NCBI RefSeq assembly: GCF_000378105.1
Contig: NZ_KB899250.1
Span: 155,374-219,373 of the forward strand
Length of the DNA: 64,000 nucleotides
Source of the DNA: Rubritalea marina DSM 17716
GTDB lineage: Bacteria; Verrucomicrobiota; Verrucomicrobiia; Verrucomicrobiales; Akkermansiaceae
Direction of reading: 5' to 3'
Shown here: in pieces, positions 8,833 through 17,679 of the stretch
Layout of the letters: each line of letters starts with the position of its first letter
How positions within the stretch are numbered: the first letter of the stretch is position 1
Translations under genes and position numbers: made by a program
The notes under the pieces: model-generated
What the model was told of the DNA's origin: nothing
What the model saw: only the letters and a program-made list of their open reading frames with translations
Databases searched by the model: none

Positions 8833-10452
8833 TTACACACTGACTGAACCTTCGAATGTCACCATACGCTGGAAGACAATCATGATTCGGTCGAGGATGA
8901 GGCCGATGATCCCTACGAGGAACACCACCACCATCATCTTGGCGAGTGAGTCGGAGGCTCCATTGTTGAACTGATCCCACACAAACTTACCAATACCTTC
9001 AGAGGATGAGAGTAGTTCAGCGGCAATGAGCACCATCCAGCCCACTCCAAGTGAGATTCGAAGACCTGCAAAGATCAGTGGAAGCGCTGACGGAATCACA
9101 ATCTTGAAAAGACGAGCGAAGAAGCCAAGCTTGAGTACGCGAGCCACATTCATGTGATCTTTGTCGATGGATGCCACACCGAGCGCGGTGTTGGCGAGCG
9201 TTGCCCAGAGTGAACAAAGAGCCACAGTCACAGCAGATGCAATAAATGCTGGGTTGATCTTGTACTCACCAATGAGTGGAAGATCCCAGAGGAACAGCAT
9301 CAGCGGGTTGTTGTCTGGGTCCGGGATGAGGCCCGAAACGATGATCAAGGCGATCGGAAGCCACACGATCGGAGACACTGGCTTAAAGATTGCAATGAAT
9401 GGTGTCATGGCCGCCATGAAGGTTGAATTCAAACCACAGAGGATACCGATTGGCACTGCAATCGCCGTTCCAATGATGAAGCCTGTGAACACACAGAAGA
9501 TGGAACGCTTTACCTGGTACCAGATAGTCGCCGGCTGAGCGTATGAGGAACTCTCCATCTTACTGAGACGCTCTTTCGCCTTGGCGATAGAACGCGCCTT
9601 GTCGTAGGCAGCCTTTCCTGTGAGGCTGAGAAACTCCTCATTGTATGTGCTGATCATGCCTGTAGCAGTTTCAACCTGCACGGCGCGGTTGCGATCGCTG
9701 AGGAGCTCAATCTGCTTGCTAAGATACTGCGCTTCTTCAGCAGCGAACGTTTGCTCGAGGAGTGCTTTAGCAACCTCAGGCGACTTGATCTCACGAATCT
9801 TATCAATCTTCTTCTTTAGTATGCTGAGCTCTTCTTTCTCCTGAGCAGTCTTCACGACAGACTCTTCCACCTTTTCGTAATAAGCGTTGTACTCAGCCAC
9901 GTTGCCAGCCTTGAGAGAATCAGCATCTGTCACGAGGACTGCTTTGCGAGCTTTCGATGCTGCTTTGTACTGACTCTTGAGTTCCTTATATTCCTTATCG
10001 AGTGGAGCAATAAGTTCTTTTGTTTGCGCATCCACTGCCTCTTTGGCAGCAGTCACAGCAGCATTGGTTTCAGCTACTTGAACCTTCACCTCAGCGAGAC
10101 GATCCTCTGCGTCGGCAAGCATCTGGTCACGCTCTTCACCAACCAACTCATAAGAGGTTTTCTTCAAACCCTCACGCTCTGCTTGGGTGTCAATCGCGTT
10201 GTACCCCTGCCAGGTTTCAACCGGATTCGGCAGAGTGCCTGACTTGGTCTGGATGCTTCCAGAGGTAATGTGCCAGAGGAATAGGAATGCACAAACACCC
10301 GCGATTGGCACCAGGATCCATTGCCCGATTTTCTGAAGTTGCACCTTCGGTTCCTCGCCATAGCAGAGTCTCACGATGGGTGCTAAAAATGTCAGACCAC
10401 TGAGGTCGATGACTTTTAATAATGAATACTTAAGTTGTTTTAGTAGTTTCAT
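8833..10452 (-). CDS. nrtB: Nitrate ABC transporter permease with large coiled-coil insertion (NrtB-like)
   Basis: Inner-membrane permease of 539 residues, about twice the usual NrtB length of roughly 280. A first membrane helix (about 46-62) is followed by TLPNPVETW, which matches the normal NrtB segment after helix 1. Then comes about 210 residues (85-300) rich in Lys, Glu and Ala with heptad-like spacing, predicted as long coiled coils. [12 protein letters not shown] resumes the normal permease, with about five more helices and the ABC-contact loop around [13 protein letters not shown]...IPSALP. The insertion should lie on the periplasmic side, where the nitrate-binding protein docks. Its role is unknown. 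The frame is continuous, so it is not an assembly fusion in any obvious way. Confidence 0.9.
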   Translation of the reverse strand: MKLLKQLKYSLLKVIDLSGLTFLAPIVRLCYGEEPKVQLQKIGQWILVPIAGVCAFLFLWHITSGSIQTKSGTLPNPVETWQGYNAIDTQAEREGLKKTSYELVGEERDQMLADAEDRLAEVKVQVAETNAAVTAAKEAVDAQTKELIAPLDKEYKELKSQYKAASKARKAVLVTDADSLKAGNVAEYNAYYEKVEESVVKTAQEKEELSILKKKIDKIREIKSPEVAKALLEQTFAAEEAQYLSKQIELLSDRNRAVQVETATGMISTYNEEFLSLTGKAAYDKARSIAKAKERLSKMESSSYAQPATIWYQVKRSIFCVFTGFIIGTAIAVPIGILCGLNSTFMAAMTPFIAIFKPVSPIVWLPIALIIVSGLIPDPDNNPLMLFLWDLPLIGEYKINPAFIASAVTVALCSLWATLANTALGVASIDKDHMNVARVLKLGFFARLFKIVIPSALPLIFAGLRISLGVGWMVLIAAELLSSSEGIGKFVWDQFNNGASDSLAKMMVVVFLVGIIGLILDRIMIVFQRMVTFEGSVSV

Positions 10453-10582
10453 GACGTATGTCGTTGCACGGTTGGCATACCTTCAGCAGGCGGTAGACCA
10501 GCAAGCATTAATTTGATTCATCTTTTACAAGAATGTGAAACAAGCTAACACATCAACCAACTCACCATGAGATAGATACACC

Positions 10583-10619
10583 AAAAAAAAATGGGACCCC
10601 ACAATGTGGAGCCCCATCT
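10583..10619 (-). terminator. Terminator between nrtA and nrtB
   Basis: On the minus strand ATGGGGCTCCACA pairs with TGTGGGGTCCCAT around a short loop and is followed by nine T residues. This strong hairpin downstream of nrtA would give more binding protein than permease, a common pattern in ABC operons. Confidence 0.8.
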
Positions 10620-10658
10620 ATGAACAACATCAATTACCGATGTATTTAACAGAATGAA

Positions 10659-12029
10659 TTAAGCTTCAGGATCTTTGTTACCGATGGTGTGGCTGTTGAG
10701 GTACTTAATTGGCTCTTTACCATTGTACTCAACACCGTCGATGAAGTCTTTAGTTGGAGCTTTGAAGCCGTCAGCATCCCATGGGATTTCAGCTTTTTCG
10801 ACGTGACCATCTTCGAGGAGAAGCTTAGCAGCTGCGAGGTAAACCTCTGGCTTGTAAACGCTCTTGGCAGTCTCGTAGTACCAGTCCTTAGACTTAGGCT
10901 CAGAGATCTGACCCCAGCGGCGCATCTGAGTGAGGAACCAAATACCGTCAGAGTACCATGGGTAGGTTGCGTGATCTTTGAAGAACACGTTGAACTCAGG
11001 CATCTCACGCTTGTCAGTCTTCTGGAAGTAGAAGTAACCAGTCATGGAGTTCTTGATCACGTCATAGTCAGCACCCACATAGTCTGAGCGTGAAAGGATA
11101 CGTGCGGCTTCTTCACGGTTCACAAGCTTACCGGACTCATCAGCTGCGTCGAGCCACTTACCAGCACGGATGAGTGCTTTTGTGACCGCGAGGTATGTCT
11201 GTGGGTTTTCGTCAGCCCATGATTTGGAAACACCGAATACTTTCTCTGGGTTATTCTTCCAGATGTCGTAGTTCGTTGTCACTGGGACACCGATTCCTTT
11301 GGATACTGCCTGCTGGTTCCATGGCTCACCAACACAGTAGCCTTGGATGTTACCAGACTCGAGAGTCGCTGGCATCATTGGCGGAGGAGTCACAGAAAGC
11401 TCTACTTGAGCGTCAGTACGACCACCTACGTCAGACTTGGTGTACATGCCTGGGTTGATACCAGCAGCAGCGAGCCAATAACGAAGCTCGTAGTTGTGAG
11501 TGGATGTTGGGAAAACCATACCCATCTGAAGCTTCTCACCATCTTCAAGCTTCTCTTCTACGATTGGCTTGAGTGAATCCGCAGTGATTGGGTGTGGAGG
11601 CGTGTCAGAATCGAGCTTCTCGTCGTTCGCCTGCATTTGCTCCCATATGTTGTTGGAAACAGTGATACCGTTGCCGTTAAGATCCATGGTGAAGGCGGTG
11701 ATGATGTGCGCCTTGGTACCAAAGCCGATCGTAGCAGCGAGTGGCTGACCGGAGAGCATGTGCGCACCGTCAAGATCGCCAGAGATCACGTTATCCAGAA
11801 GAGTCTTCCAGTTTGGTTGTGCTACAACGTCTACCTGAAGACCTTCATCTTCGAAGAATCCCTTTTCCTTGGCAATCACGATCGGCGCACAGTCAGTGAG
11901 CTTGATGAAACCAAATTTAAGTTCGGACTTCTCAACGTCGAGTTGCTCGGCGGCAACGAACGATGTCATCGCCATACCAGCAGCAAGAGATAGAGAACCT
12001 ACATGTTGTTTGAGTGTGTGTGCTTTCAT
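10659..12029 (-). CDS. nrtA: Nitrate-binding periplasmic protein (NrtA/CmpA family)
   Basis: Substrate-binding protein of 456 residues. A Sec signal peptide (about 1-27, ending SFVAA) is followed by [24 protein letters not shown], the start of the NrtA/SsuA-type fold, and by [10 protein letters not shown] and [13 protein letters not shown], which resemble the nitrate/bicarbonate-binding branch. There is no lipobox cysteine, so it should be soluble or held by the signal anchor, unlike the lipoprotein NrtA of cyanobacteria. As first gene of the cluster it lies behind a sigma-54-like element and is followed by its own terminator. A bicarbonate-binding CmpA role is possible by family but unlikely beside nitrate reductase. 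Confidence 0.93.
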   Translation of the reverse strand: MKAHTLKQHVGSLSLAAGMAMTSFVAAEQLDVEKSELKFGFIKLTDCAPIVIAKEKGFFEDEGLQVDVVAQPNWKTLLDNVISGDLDGAHMLSGQPLAATIGFGTKAHIITAFTMDLNGNGITVSNNIWEQMQANDEKLDSDTPPHPITADSLKPIVEEKLEDGEKLQMGMVFPTSTHNYELRYWLAAAGINPGMYTKSDVGGRTDAQVELSVTPPPMMPATLESGNIQGYCVGEPWNQQAVSKGIGVPVTTNYDIWKNNPEKVFGVSKSWADENPQTYLAVTKALIRAGKWLDAADESGKLVNREEAARILSRSDYVGADYDVIKNSMTGYFYFQKTDKREMPEFNVFFKDHATYPWYSDGIWFLTQMRRWGQISEPKSKDWYYETAKSVYKPEVYLAAAKLLLEDGHVEKAEIPWDADGFKAPTKDFIDGVEYNGKEPIKYLNSHTIGNKDPEA

Positions 12030-12051
12030 AATCTAAGAACATCACTCACTC

Positions 12052-12067
12052 AGCACTGGTCGTGCCA
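12052..12067 (-). promoter_or_regulatory. Sigma-54-like -24/-12 promoter before nrtA
   Basis: The minus strand reads TGGCACGACCAGTGCT. This matches the TGGCACG-N4-TTGCW consensus at all positions except one T, with the required 10 bases between GG and GC. A perfect palindrome TGCCAA-N2-TTGGCA (12063-12076) overlaps its -24 end. Transcription would start near 12041, giving a leader of only about 12 bases with no clear ribosome site, which lowers confidence. Confidence 0.45.
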
Positions 12068-12285
12068 ACATTGGCATCCTGGCACTCCCCTAAATTTTCA
12101 AAAACCATGAATCTCACTCATGCCGCTATATTTCAGGTTTTTAATGAACCCGATTAATACCCACGAAAAGGCAGCCTACAGCAGATTACCGCTAGCGAAA
12201 ATCACACCAGCCGGAAAACCGAGCGCCTCACACGGCACTCAGGAGACCCCGCTCACGACTCAAGCCGCTTGACCTAGCAAGCACC

Positions 12286-13119
12286 CTAGATCAGGCCACT
12301 TTCGAAGCATTGATTCATATCCATGGCAGGACGGTTTGCCTTCCCCATCTTCTTCGCAGGGATACCAGCCACCGTCACGTGAGGAGCCACGTCAGAGAGA
12401 ACTACAGAACCAGCCCCCACCTTGGCACAGTGCCCAATCTCAACGCGTCCCAGAATCTTTGCGCCAGCTCCAATCAGAACACCACTACGCACCACCGGGT
12501 GACGATCGCCAGAGACTTTACCCGTTCCCCCCAGCGTCACCTCATGCAGAAGAGACACATTGTCCTCCACGATCGCAGTCTCGCCAATGACGATACTAGT
12601 GGCATGATCTAAGAGAATCCCGTGACCAATTCTAGCGGCGGGATGGATATCCACACTGAATACTTCACTGCAAATACTCTGGAAGTAAAGCGCGAGTGGC
12701 CTGCGACCAGCATTCCACAGATGATGTGCCACTCGATATGTTGTCATCGCCAAAAACCCCTTAAAGAATAGCAAGGGCTCAAGCGGGGAATGACAGGCGG
12801 CATCGCGTTCCTTAATCGCCATCATATCAGCCGAAGCACTCACCGTGAGGCAATCACTCTCGGTAAAAATAGACACCAACAATGGCATCAATTCCTCACG
12901 ACTCATATCCTCACGTGCCAGCTTGCGCGCCAAACGCGCAGCCAGGGCCTCCCCCAGACTCTCACGGTCGAGTAACACATCGTGCACGAGCGCACTGAGC
13001 TGAGGTTCCTTCTCCGCAAGATCAGAGCCAGCACAGCGGAGCTGTTGCCAAACCTCCTCTGTCGATACATTAGTAGATTGGCAAAGTTTTAAAGGAATAA
13101 GACTCGTTTTTTCTGACAT
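12286..13119 (-). CDS. cysE: Serine O-acetyltransferase
   Basis: Transfers acetyl from acetyl-CoA to serine, the first step of cysteine synthesis in the cytoplasm. The 277-residue protein has the helical N-terminal domain, then a left-handed beta-helix of hexapeptide repeats from about residue 150: DIHPAARIGHGILLDHATSIVIGE, followed by LHEVTLGGTGK with the catalytic histidine region. The C-terminal tail ends in Ile, which in this family inserts into O-acetylserine sulfhydrylase. It is divergent from an Rrf2-family regulator with only 20 bases between the start codons, so control by that regulator is likely. Confidence 0.95.
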   Translation of the reverse strand: MSEKTSLIPLKLCQSTNVSTEEVWQQLRCAGSDLAEKEPQLSALVHDVLLDRESLGEALAARLARKLAREDMSREELMPLLVSIFTESDCLTVSASADMMAIKERDAACHSPLEPLLFFKGFLAMTTYRVAHHLWNAGRRPLALYFQSICSEVFSVDIHPAARIGHGILLDHATSIVIGETAIVEDNVSLLHEVTLGGTGKVSGDRHPVVRSGVLIGAGAKILGRVEIGHCAKVGAGSVVLSDVAPHVTVAGIPAKKMGKANRPAMDMNQCFESGLI

Positions 13120-13139
13120 AGTATGGTGTTAGTAAGCGC

Positions 13140-13553
13140 GTGAGAGTATCCCAAAAATTAGAATACGCCTGTCGCGCAATGGCTCAGTTGGCTAAGCAAG
13201 CTGATGCCAAAACCATTACACGACTCGACGAGATTGCGCAACGGGAAGATATTTCTTCGAACTTTTTAGTTCAAATTCTCAATGACCTCCGTCGCTCAGG
13301 ACTCGTTTCTAGTAAGCGAGGGAAGCTAGGTGGCTACCTACTAGCCCAGAAGGCTGACGAGATCTCACTCTTTGATATTGTCCAATCAGTGGAGCCCAAT
13401 TTACTAGACGACACCACGGTCAGTGAGGGAAGCTCTGGATCAGGCGTCAATAAGGCATGGAAAAAAGCTGGGGCAGTCTTTAGCGCGCACCTCAAACAAA
13501 CCACCTTGAGCACCCTGATTGAAGACGAAGACACACCAATGTTCTACATCTGA
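13140..13553 (+). CDS. Rrf2-family transcriptional regulator (CymR-like)
   Basis: DNA-binding protein of 137 residues with a GTG start. The N-terminal winged helix (KLEYACRAMAQLA, ISSNFLVQILNDLRRSGLVSSKRGKLGGYLLA) is typical of Rrf2 proteins. The three conserved cysteines that bind an iron-sulfur cluster in IscR and NsrR are absent, leaving one cysteine near the N-terminus, which fits the CymR-like cysteine-metabolism branch. It is divergent from cysE. Its promoter must overlap the 5' part of cysE because the gap is only 20 bases. Repression of cysE is inference from position and family. Confidence 0.88.
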   Translation: MRVSQKLEYACRAMAQLAKQADAKTITRLDEIAQREDISSNFLVQILNDLRRSGLVSSKRGKLGGYLLAQKADEISLFDIVQSVEPNLLDDTTVSEGSSGSGVNKAWKKAGAVFSAHLKQTTLSTLIEDEDTPMFYI

Positions 13554-13576
13554 CCTAGCAGGTACGCAACGCTCAG

Positions 13577-13618
13577 AAAAAAGGTCACCCAAGATCTAAC
13601 AATGAACCTTGGGTGACC
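13577..13618 (-). terminator. Terminator for the ThuA-like gene
   Basis: GGTCACCCAAG pairs with CTTGGGTGACC (13583-13618) and is followed on the minus strand by TTTTTT. It lies between two convergent genes. On the plus strand the hairpin lacks a T-run but might also slow transcription from the Rrf2 gene. Confidence 0.8.
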
Positions 13619-13663
13619 AAACTTGCTGAGTCTCGCACGCGTTGCGAGTCAAGATTAAGCATT

Positions 13664-14485
13664 CTAAGTAGCGGATACTGCCCAGAGCATGCCATTGGCA
13701 ATCACCTGAAGGTACTCTTTAGTTTGCACCGTTTCATTGTGATGACCGATGGTCGTTCCAAAGACTTTGGCCTTACCGTACTCATTGACCCAAACCACCG
13801 GCTGGCCATCAGCATGGCCATTGTTGCCTTCAGCTAGTACGGTCGCACTTGGGTAAATCTGGTGGATGTTGTAGAGCTCACCTTTCGGTGTCTTCCATTC
13901 CTTATTCGCTGGGCGATACGCCGGGTGATCCACTTCGGTTTTCTTTGCCGTGATCGCTGGGCCAACTGGGCCGTGATTCATCGAACGCACACCAAGCAAT
14001 TTGTTCCATTCTTTGTCCTGCTTAGATTCACGACCTCCTCCCACATTCCAGTGGTAGGAATGCATCGAACAATGGATGGCAACCATAGGCTTACCAGCCT
14101 TGTGAACGTTCACCACACTATTGATGTAGGCTTCATCATTCTCATGCGCATGACAGATGTTGTAGACCACAATGTCATAAGGGTCCGCCCACCCCTTTGC
14201 GGAAAGTGCCTTCTTGGTATCGACAGACTTTTCGTCGTGCCAGATCGTCCATTCCACATCAATGAGCTCGCTCACGCCTTCGGTGAGAATCTTCTTTTGT
14301 GCTTCGTAATCGTGGTGGCCTCCGCCAGTGACCAACAAGGCTTTGATTTTCTTGGGTGCTGAGTCTTTAGCTGAGGCAGGGCTAGATAAACCAGCGATGC
14401 CAAAGGCCGCGCCAGCTAGAACTCCTTGCTTCATAAAGCCTCTACGGGAGAATGGGACAGTGTTACTCGAATTTTGTTCAGACAT
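13664..14485 (-). CDS. ThuA-like domain protein with Tat signal
   Basis: Exported protein of 273 residues. The N-terminus has SRRGFMKQG followed by a hydrophobic Ala/Gly-rich stretch ending SPASA, a twin-arginine signal. The rest is a ThuA-like (trehalose-utilisation, class I glutamine-amidotransferase-like) fold, with ALLVTGGGHHDYEAQ, YDIVVYNICHAHE, PMVAIHCSMHSY and GTTIGHHNET. Such proteins are frequent in Planctomycetota and Verrucomicrobiota and are thought to act in sugar metabolism, but substrates are mostly unknown. The gene stands alone, with its own terminator. Confidence 0.88.
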   Translation of the reverse strand: MSEQNSSNTVPFSRRGFMKQGVLAGAAFGIAGLSSPASAKDSAPKKIKALLVTGGGHHDYEAQKKILTEGVSELIDVEWTIWHDEKSVDTKKALSAKGWADPYDIVVYNICHAHENDEAYINSVVNVHKAGKPMVAIHCSMHSYHWNVGGGRESKQDKEWNKLLGVRSMNHGPVGPAITAKKTEVDHPAYRPANKEWKTPKGELYNIHQIYPSATVLAEGNNGHADGQPVVWVNEYGKAKVFGTTIGHHNETVQTKEYLQVIANGMLWAVSAT

Positions 14486-14652
14486 CTTTGTAGTATTGAA
14501 TGCGTGAGTCAGGTAGTGTGCTGGCTCACTAATGAATTATGACAAGGCCACATGCGACGTGAAACATCACAAAATGCATGAAACCCTCCATAGAATATAC
14601 TACTAAATAGACATTCTACATCTATCACGATCTGGCTCGGATTTCACCATAC

Positions 14653-14683
14653 GGAAAGAGCCTTGAGATTTTTCCCAAGGCCC
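14653..14683 (-). terminator. Terminator after accA
   Basis: On the minus strand GCCTTGGG and CTCAAGGC form a short stem around an A-rich loop, followed by TCTTTCC. The T-run is weak. Confidence 0.5.
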
Positions 14684-14709
14684 TTAAGAATTATGACGAT
14701 AGCTCGAGC

Positions 14710-15669
14710 TTATTCTCCCTGCCACTCACCGTACTTACGGTACTTGTCGTAGCGTTGCTGGATCATTTCTTCAGTACTCAAGGCTTGGATTTCCTTAAGC
14801 TGCTTGAGCAATGAAACTTTCAAGTTTTCAGCAGACTGCACGTGGTCGTGATGCGCTCCACCCTTAGGTTCCAGCACCACTTCATCAATCAGACCTAGTT
14901 TGCCAAGATCTGGCGCTGCAATCTTCATCGCCTCAGCAGCTTCTGGTGCATGCTTTCGGTGCTTCCATAGAATGGCTGCACATCCTTCCGGACTGATCAC
15001 AGAATAGTAAGCATTCTCCATCATCAGCACGCGATCAGCCACGCCAATGCCTAGCGCACCACCTGATCCACCTTCGCCTAGAACACATGCGAGAATCGGC
15101 ACCTTCAATAGAGCCATCTCACGCAGGTTAAAGGCAATTGCTTCAGCAATGTTGCGCTCCTCTGCCCCAATCCCAGGAAATGCCCCAGGTGTGTCGATGA
15201 GCGTGATCACAGGAAGCCCAAAGCGCTCCGCAATCTTCATCAAGCGCAGCGACTTGCGGTACCCTTCTGGGTGCGCACTGCCGAAATTACGCTTTAAATT
15301 CTCTTTGGTATCACGGCCTTTTTGATGGCCGAGGACCACAACGCGTTGGTCACCGAGGCGTGCAAATCCTCCCGGCATCGAATGATCGTCTCCAATGTGG
15401 CGATCGCCGTGCAGCTCACAGAAGTCCTCAAAACCATGCACCACATAATCCAACATGAATGGACGATTGGTATGGCGAGCGATCTGAACCCGCTGCCAAG
15501 GTGTGAGGTTGTTATAAATTTCGTCGCGAGTCTGGCGGAGTTTTTCTTCCATGGAAGCGATCTGCTCACTCATGTCGATATCCTGTGACGATGATTTCGC
15601 CTGCAACTTCTGAATCTCAGCTTCGAGTTCAGCGATTGGTTGTTCAAATTCCAGCGGCTTCGTGCTCAT
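14710..15669 (-). CDS. accA: Acetyl-CoA carboxylase carboxyltransferase subunit alpha
   Basis: Half of the carboxyltransferase that makes malonyl-CoA for fatty acid synthesis. At 319 residues it has the usual length. It starts with a helical N-terminal segment and contains LTPWQRVQIARHTNRP, GDRHIGDDHSMPGG, GHQKGRDTKEN and the carboxyltransferase core TPGAFPGIGAEERN and LGEGGSGGALGI. The ATG at 15669 fits the family start. The beta subunit accD is not in this window. acpP, a partner in the same pathway, lies about 1.7 kb away on the same strand. Confidence 0.97.
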   Translation of the reverse strand: MSTKPLEFEQPIAELEAEIQKLQAKSSSQDIDMSEQIASMEEKLRQTRDEIYNNLTPWQRVQIARHTNRPFMLDYVVHGFEDFCELHGDRHIGDDHSMPGGFARLGDQRVVVLGHQKGRDTKENLKRNFGSAHPEGYRKSLRLMKIAERFGLPVITLIDTPGAFPGIGAEERNIAEAIAFNLREMALLKVPILACVLGEGGSGGALGIGVADRVLMMENAYYSVISPEGCAAILWKHRKHAPEAAEAMKIAAPDLGKLGLIDEVVLEPKGGAHHDHVQSAENLKVSLLKQLKEIQALSTEEMIQQRYDKYRKYGEWQGE

Positions 15670-15712
15670 AATATGGTTACTAGTGTGTCGTATTCGTTGC
15701 GCTTGGCAAAGT

Positions 15713-16615
15713 TTAATATCGAATTTCTACGGAATTGCTAGAGCGTAATAACACCGAAAGTTCTTCGATGTCTGCGCGCTTCATAAAGATCGTTTGCTCG
15801 GCAGCTAGAGCATCATCACCAACGGCACGCACCTCCACTTGAGGGCTATTAAGGATCAAAACCTTAGAGCTATCTCGATAGCTTGAACCTGGGCCTTTGA
15901 TTCGCTTACCAGCTAGGTGTCCCTCCACAGCGAGCAACTCCGTACTCACGTCTGCCTCCCTCTGAGGAAGCGTGTGAGACTGGATAGAATACCCCTTCAC
16001 AAAGCTCACACCGTCCCAAATCGATAAAATCCCCCTCTTCACATCCACCTGCATTCGATACTCTTGAGCCATGACTTTGAGCTTCTGCCCTGGGTAAAGG
16101 CGATCCACTCGATGCAATTGATTGATAAACATCAAAAAATCGAGACTCATCTCATGCTGATTCACAATCTTGTAGTAGGAGTCCCCCTTTTGCACCGTGT
16201 ACTCTTGAATTTGCTCATTATTGGCATCAAACAAGCTATCAAGATTCATCTCGCCGATAATCCGACGCGCATCGTCGGCAACCGCCGCACTCGGGTAATA
16301 CGCATTCACATACTGAAGCTTCTGCTCTGCCGCGATGAATTCTCCAGCCTCTAGTAAAGCACAGGCTGCCTCATAGGCTCTAAGCCCAGGCGTGATGTCC
16401 GGCATGTGCTCAACATCCAACTTCGAGAGCAAACGCTCCACCGCAGCTTCATTCACTCGGTAGTCTGGCACAATCGCCTCCACTGCATTGCGCGGTGCTG
16501 CCACCTCTGTTCCTGCATTCACAAGAACCATTCGCTGCGTCACCATCACCGTCGCCCCCACCATCACGAGCACTGCCAGTGCCGCCACGATTTTGATGAA
16601 GGTCGTTACTTTCAT
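15713..16615 (-). CDS. LysM protein with degenerate L,D-transpeptidase-like C-terminus
   Basis: Envelope protein of 300 residues. A membrane anchor spans about 8-28, a short tetratricopeptide-like helical segment about 75-125, and a LysM peptidoglycan-binding domain about 138-182 (EYTVQKGDSYYKI...LYPGQKLKV). From about 187 the sequence resembles a YkuD L,D-transpeptidase (MQVDVKRGILSIWDG) and ends like one (FMKRADIEELSVLL, then VEI). The catalytic SHGCIR region is replaced by AEQTIF, with no cysteine and no catalytic histidine. It is therefore probably a peptidoglycan-binding protein without transpeptidase activity. The degeneracy call rests on my own comparison. Confidence 0.7.
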   Translation of the reverse strand: MKVTTFIKIVAALAVLVMVGATVMVTQRMVLVNAGTEVAAPRNAVEAIVPDYRVNEAAVERLLSKLDVEHMPDITPGLRAYEAACALLEAGEFIAAEQKLQYVNAYYPSAAVADDARRIIGEMNLDSLFDANNEQIQEYTVQKGDSYYKIVNQHEMSLDFLMFINQLHRVDRLYPGQKLKVMAQEYRMQVDVKRGILSIWDGVSFVKGYSIQSHTLPQREADVSTELLAVEGHLAGKRIKGPGSSYRDSSKVLILNSPQVEVRAVGDDALAAEQTIFMKRADIEELSVLLRSSNSVEIRY

Positions 16616-16627
16616 GATGATCAGAAC

Positions 16628-17158
16628 TTAATCTAACAACCCTCGACGCTTAAAGTCGAATTGATTGATCGCTTGAGATTTTTCGATCATCTCGACGGTA
16701 AAACGGAGAATCCCGATCTCCCAGGCTTCATCGACACCCTCGAGCACCACCGCCATTGGATCACTTTCTTGATGGGCATGCTCGAGCACGCGTTCTTTCA
16801 CCATTTCCAGCTGGTCGTGGTAGAGTTTTTCTTCCACTTCGCTTCGCTTAAATTGGAAGCCATATTGAAAAAAGGTTGGCTCCACGCCCTTTTCTTTCAT
16901 CCACTCGAAATACTCACGAGCGCTGTCGTTAAAACCTTCAAGCTCAATCTCGTTGTACATGCTAGGCTTGATGATCAGAGGCTTCTGCGCCTCGACCTCG
17001 CCCGTACGCACTTTCACCTTACCCACTGAATCCATCAACTCCGTGATCATGGTGAAACGAAACCTAGTGGACTGGAAAGTATCAATACGGCGGTCCGGCT
17101 CAAGTAACACTTGAGTATTTTCCATCGCATACTGAATTGCATCTAAGTCTCGGTCCAT
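16628..17158 (-). CDS. Conserved-looking hypothetical protein
   Basis: I do not recognise this 176-residue protein. It is acidic, has no signal peptide or membrane helix, and looks mostly helical in the second half, where charged residues dominate (KRSEVEEKLYHDQLEMVKER). The middle has a beta-like stretch (VGKVKVRTGEVEAQKPLIIK). It ends 12 bases before the LysM protein start, so the two genes are probably transcribed together and may act together. A cytoplasmic role is likely. Confidence 0.7.
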   Translation of the reverse strand: MDRDLDAIQYAMENTQVLLEPDRRIDTFQSTRFRFTMITELMDSVGKVKVRTGEVEAQKPLIIKPSMYNEIELEGFNDSAREYFEWMKEKGVEPTFFQYGFQFKRSEVEEKLYHDQLEMVKERVLEHAHQESDPMAVVLEGVDEAWEIGILRFTVEMIEKSQAINQFDFKRRGLLD

Positions 17159-17246
17159 GATCTCGCTCTCTATCTAGAAAGGTTCGCCAGCCAAGCCACA
17201 TCGCTTGGCCCGCTTCAAGGTACTCGCATACCGTGGGCTGGCAAGC

Positions 17247-17281
17247 AAAAGGGGTGATTCACTTAGTATGAATCACCCCCA
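17247..17281 (-). terminator. Terminator after acpP
   Basis: GGGGTGATTCA (from 17251) pairs with TGAATCACCCC (to 17279) around a 7-base loop. On the minus strand it is followed by TTTTGC. Confidence 0.7.
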
Positions 17282-17322
17282 AAATTGTATTACAACGCCA
17301 GGCGTTGTAGCGGTCCCTCGAA

Positions 17323-17559
17323 TTAGGAAACCTTCTCGATGTACTCGATGACGTGGCTCACTGCTGTAAGCTTCTCAGCTTCTTCGTCTGGCACTTCGAT
17401 GCCGAACTCCTCTTCGAAAGCCATAACGAGCTCAACGGTGTCGAGTGAATCTGCGCCAAGATCGTCGATGAACTTGGACTCAGTCTTAACCTGGTCTGGA
17501 GTAACATTGAGCTGCTCTACGACGATATCCTTTACTTTTTGTTCGATTGAATCAGACAT
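17323..17559 (-). CDS. acpP: Acyl carrier protein
   Basis: Carries growing fatty acyl chains on a 4'-phosphopantetheine arm attached to the serine in [14 protein letters not shown] (Ser37 region). The 78-residue acidic protein has the normal length and the full four-helix pattern, including DDLGADSLD and [16 protein letters not shown]. It stands alone with its own terminator rather than in a fab cluster, which suggests strong separate expression. Confidence 0.97.
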   Translation of the reverse strand: MSDSIEQKVKDIVVEQLNVTPDQVKTESKFIDDLGADSLDTVELVMAFEEEFGIEVPDEEAEKLTAVSHVIEYIEKVS

Positions 17560-17679
17560 GATGAAATGCTTGTGTTTTTGTTGTTAATTTTGATTAACAG
17601 ATCCCTTTGATTAGACCTAAGACCTAGCGATTGCAAGCACCAATGCCTGCGAATCTAATAATTTTAAAGATGTGCAGAA

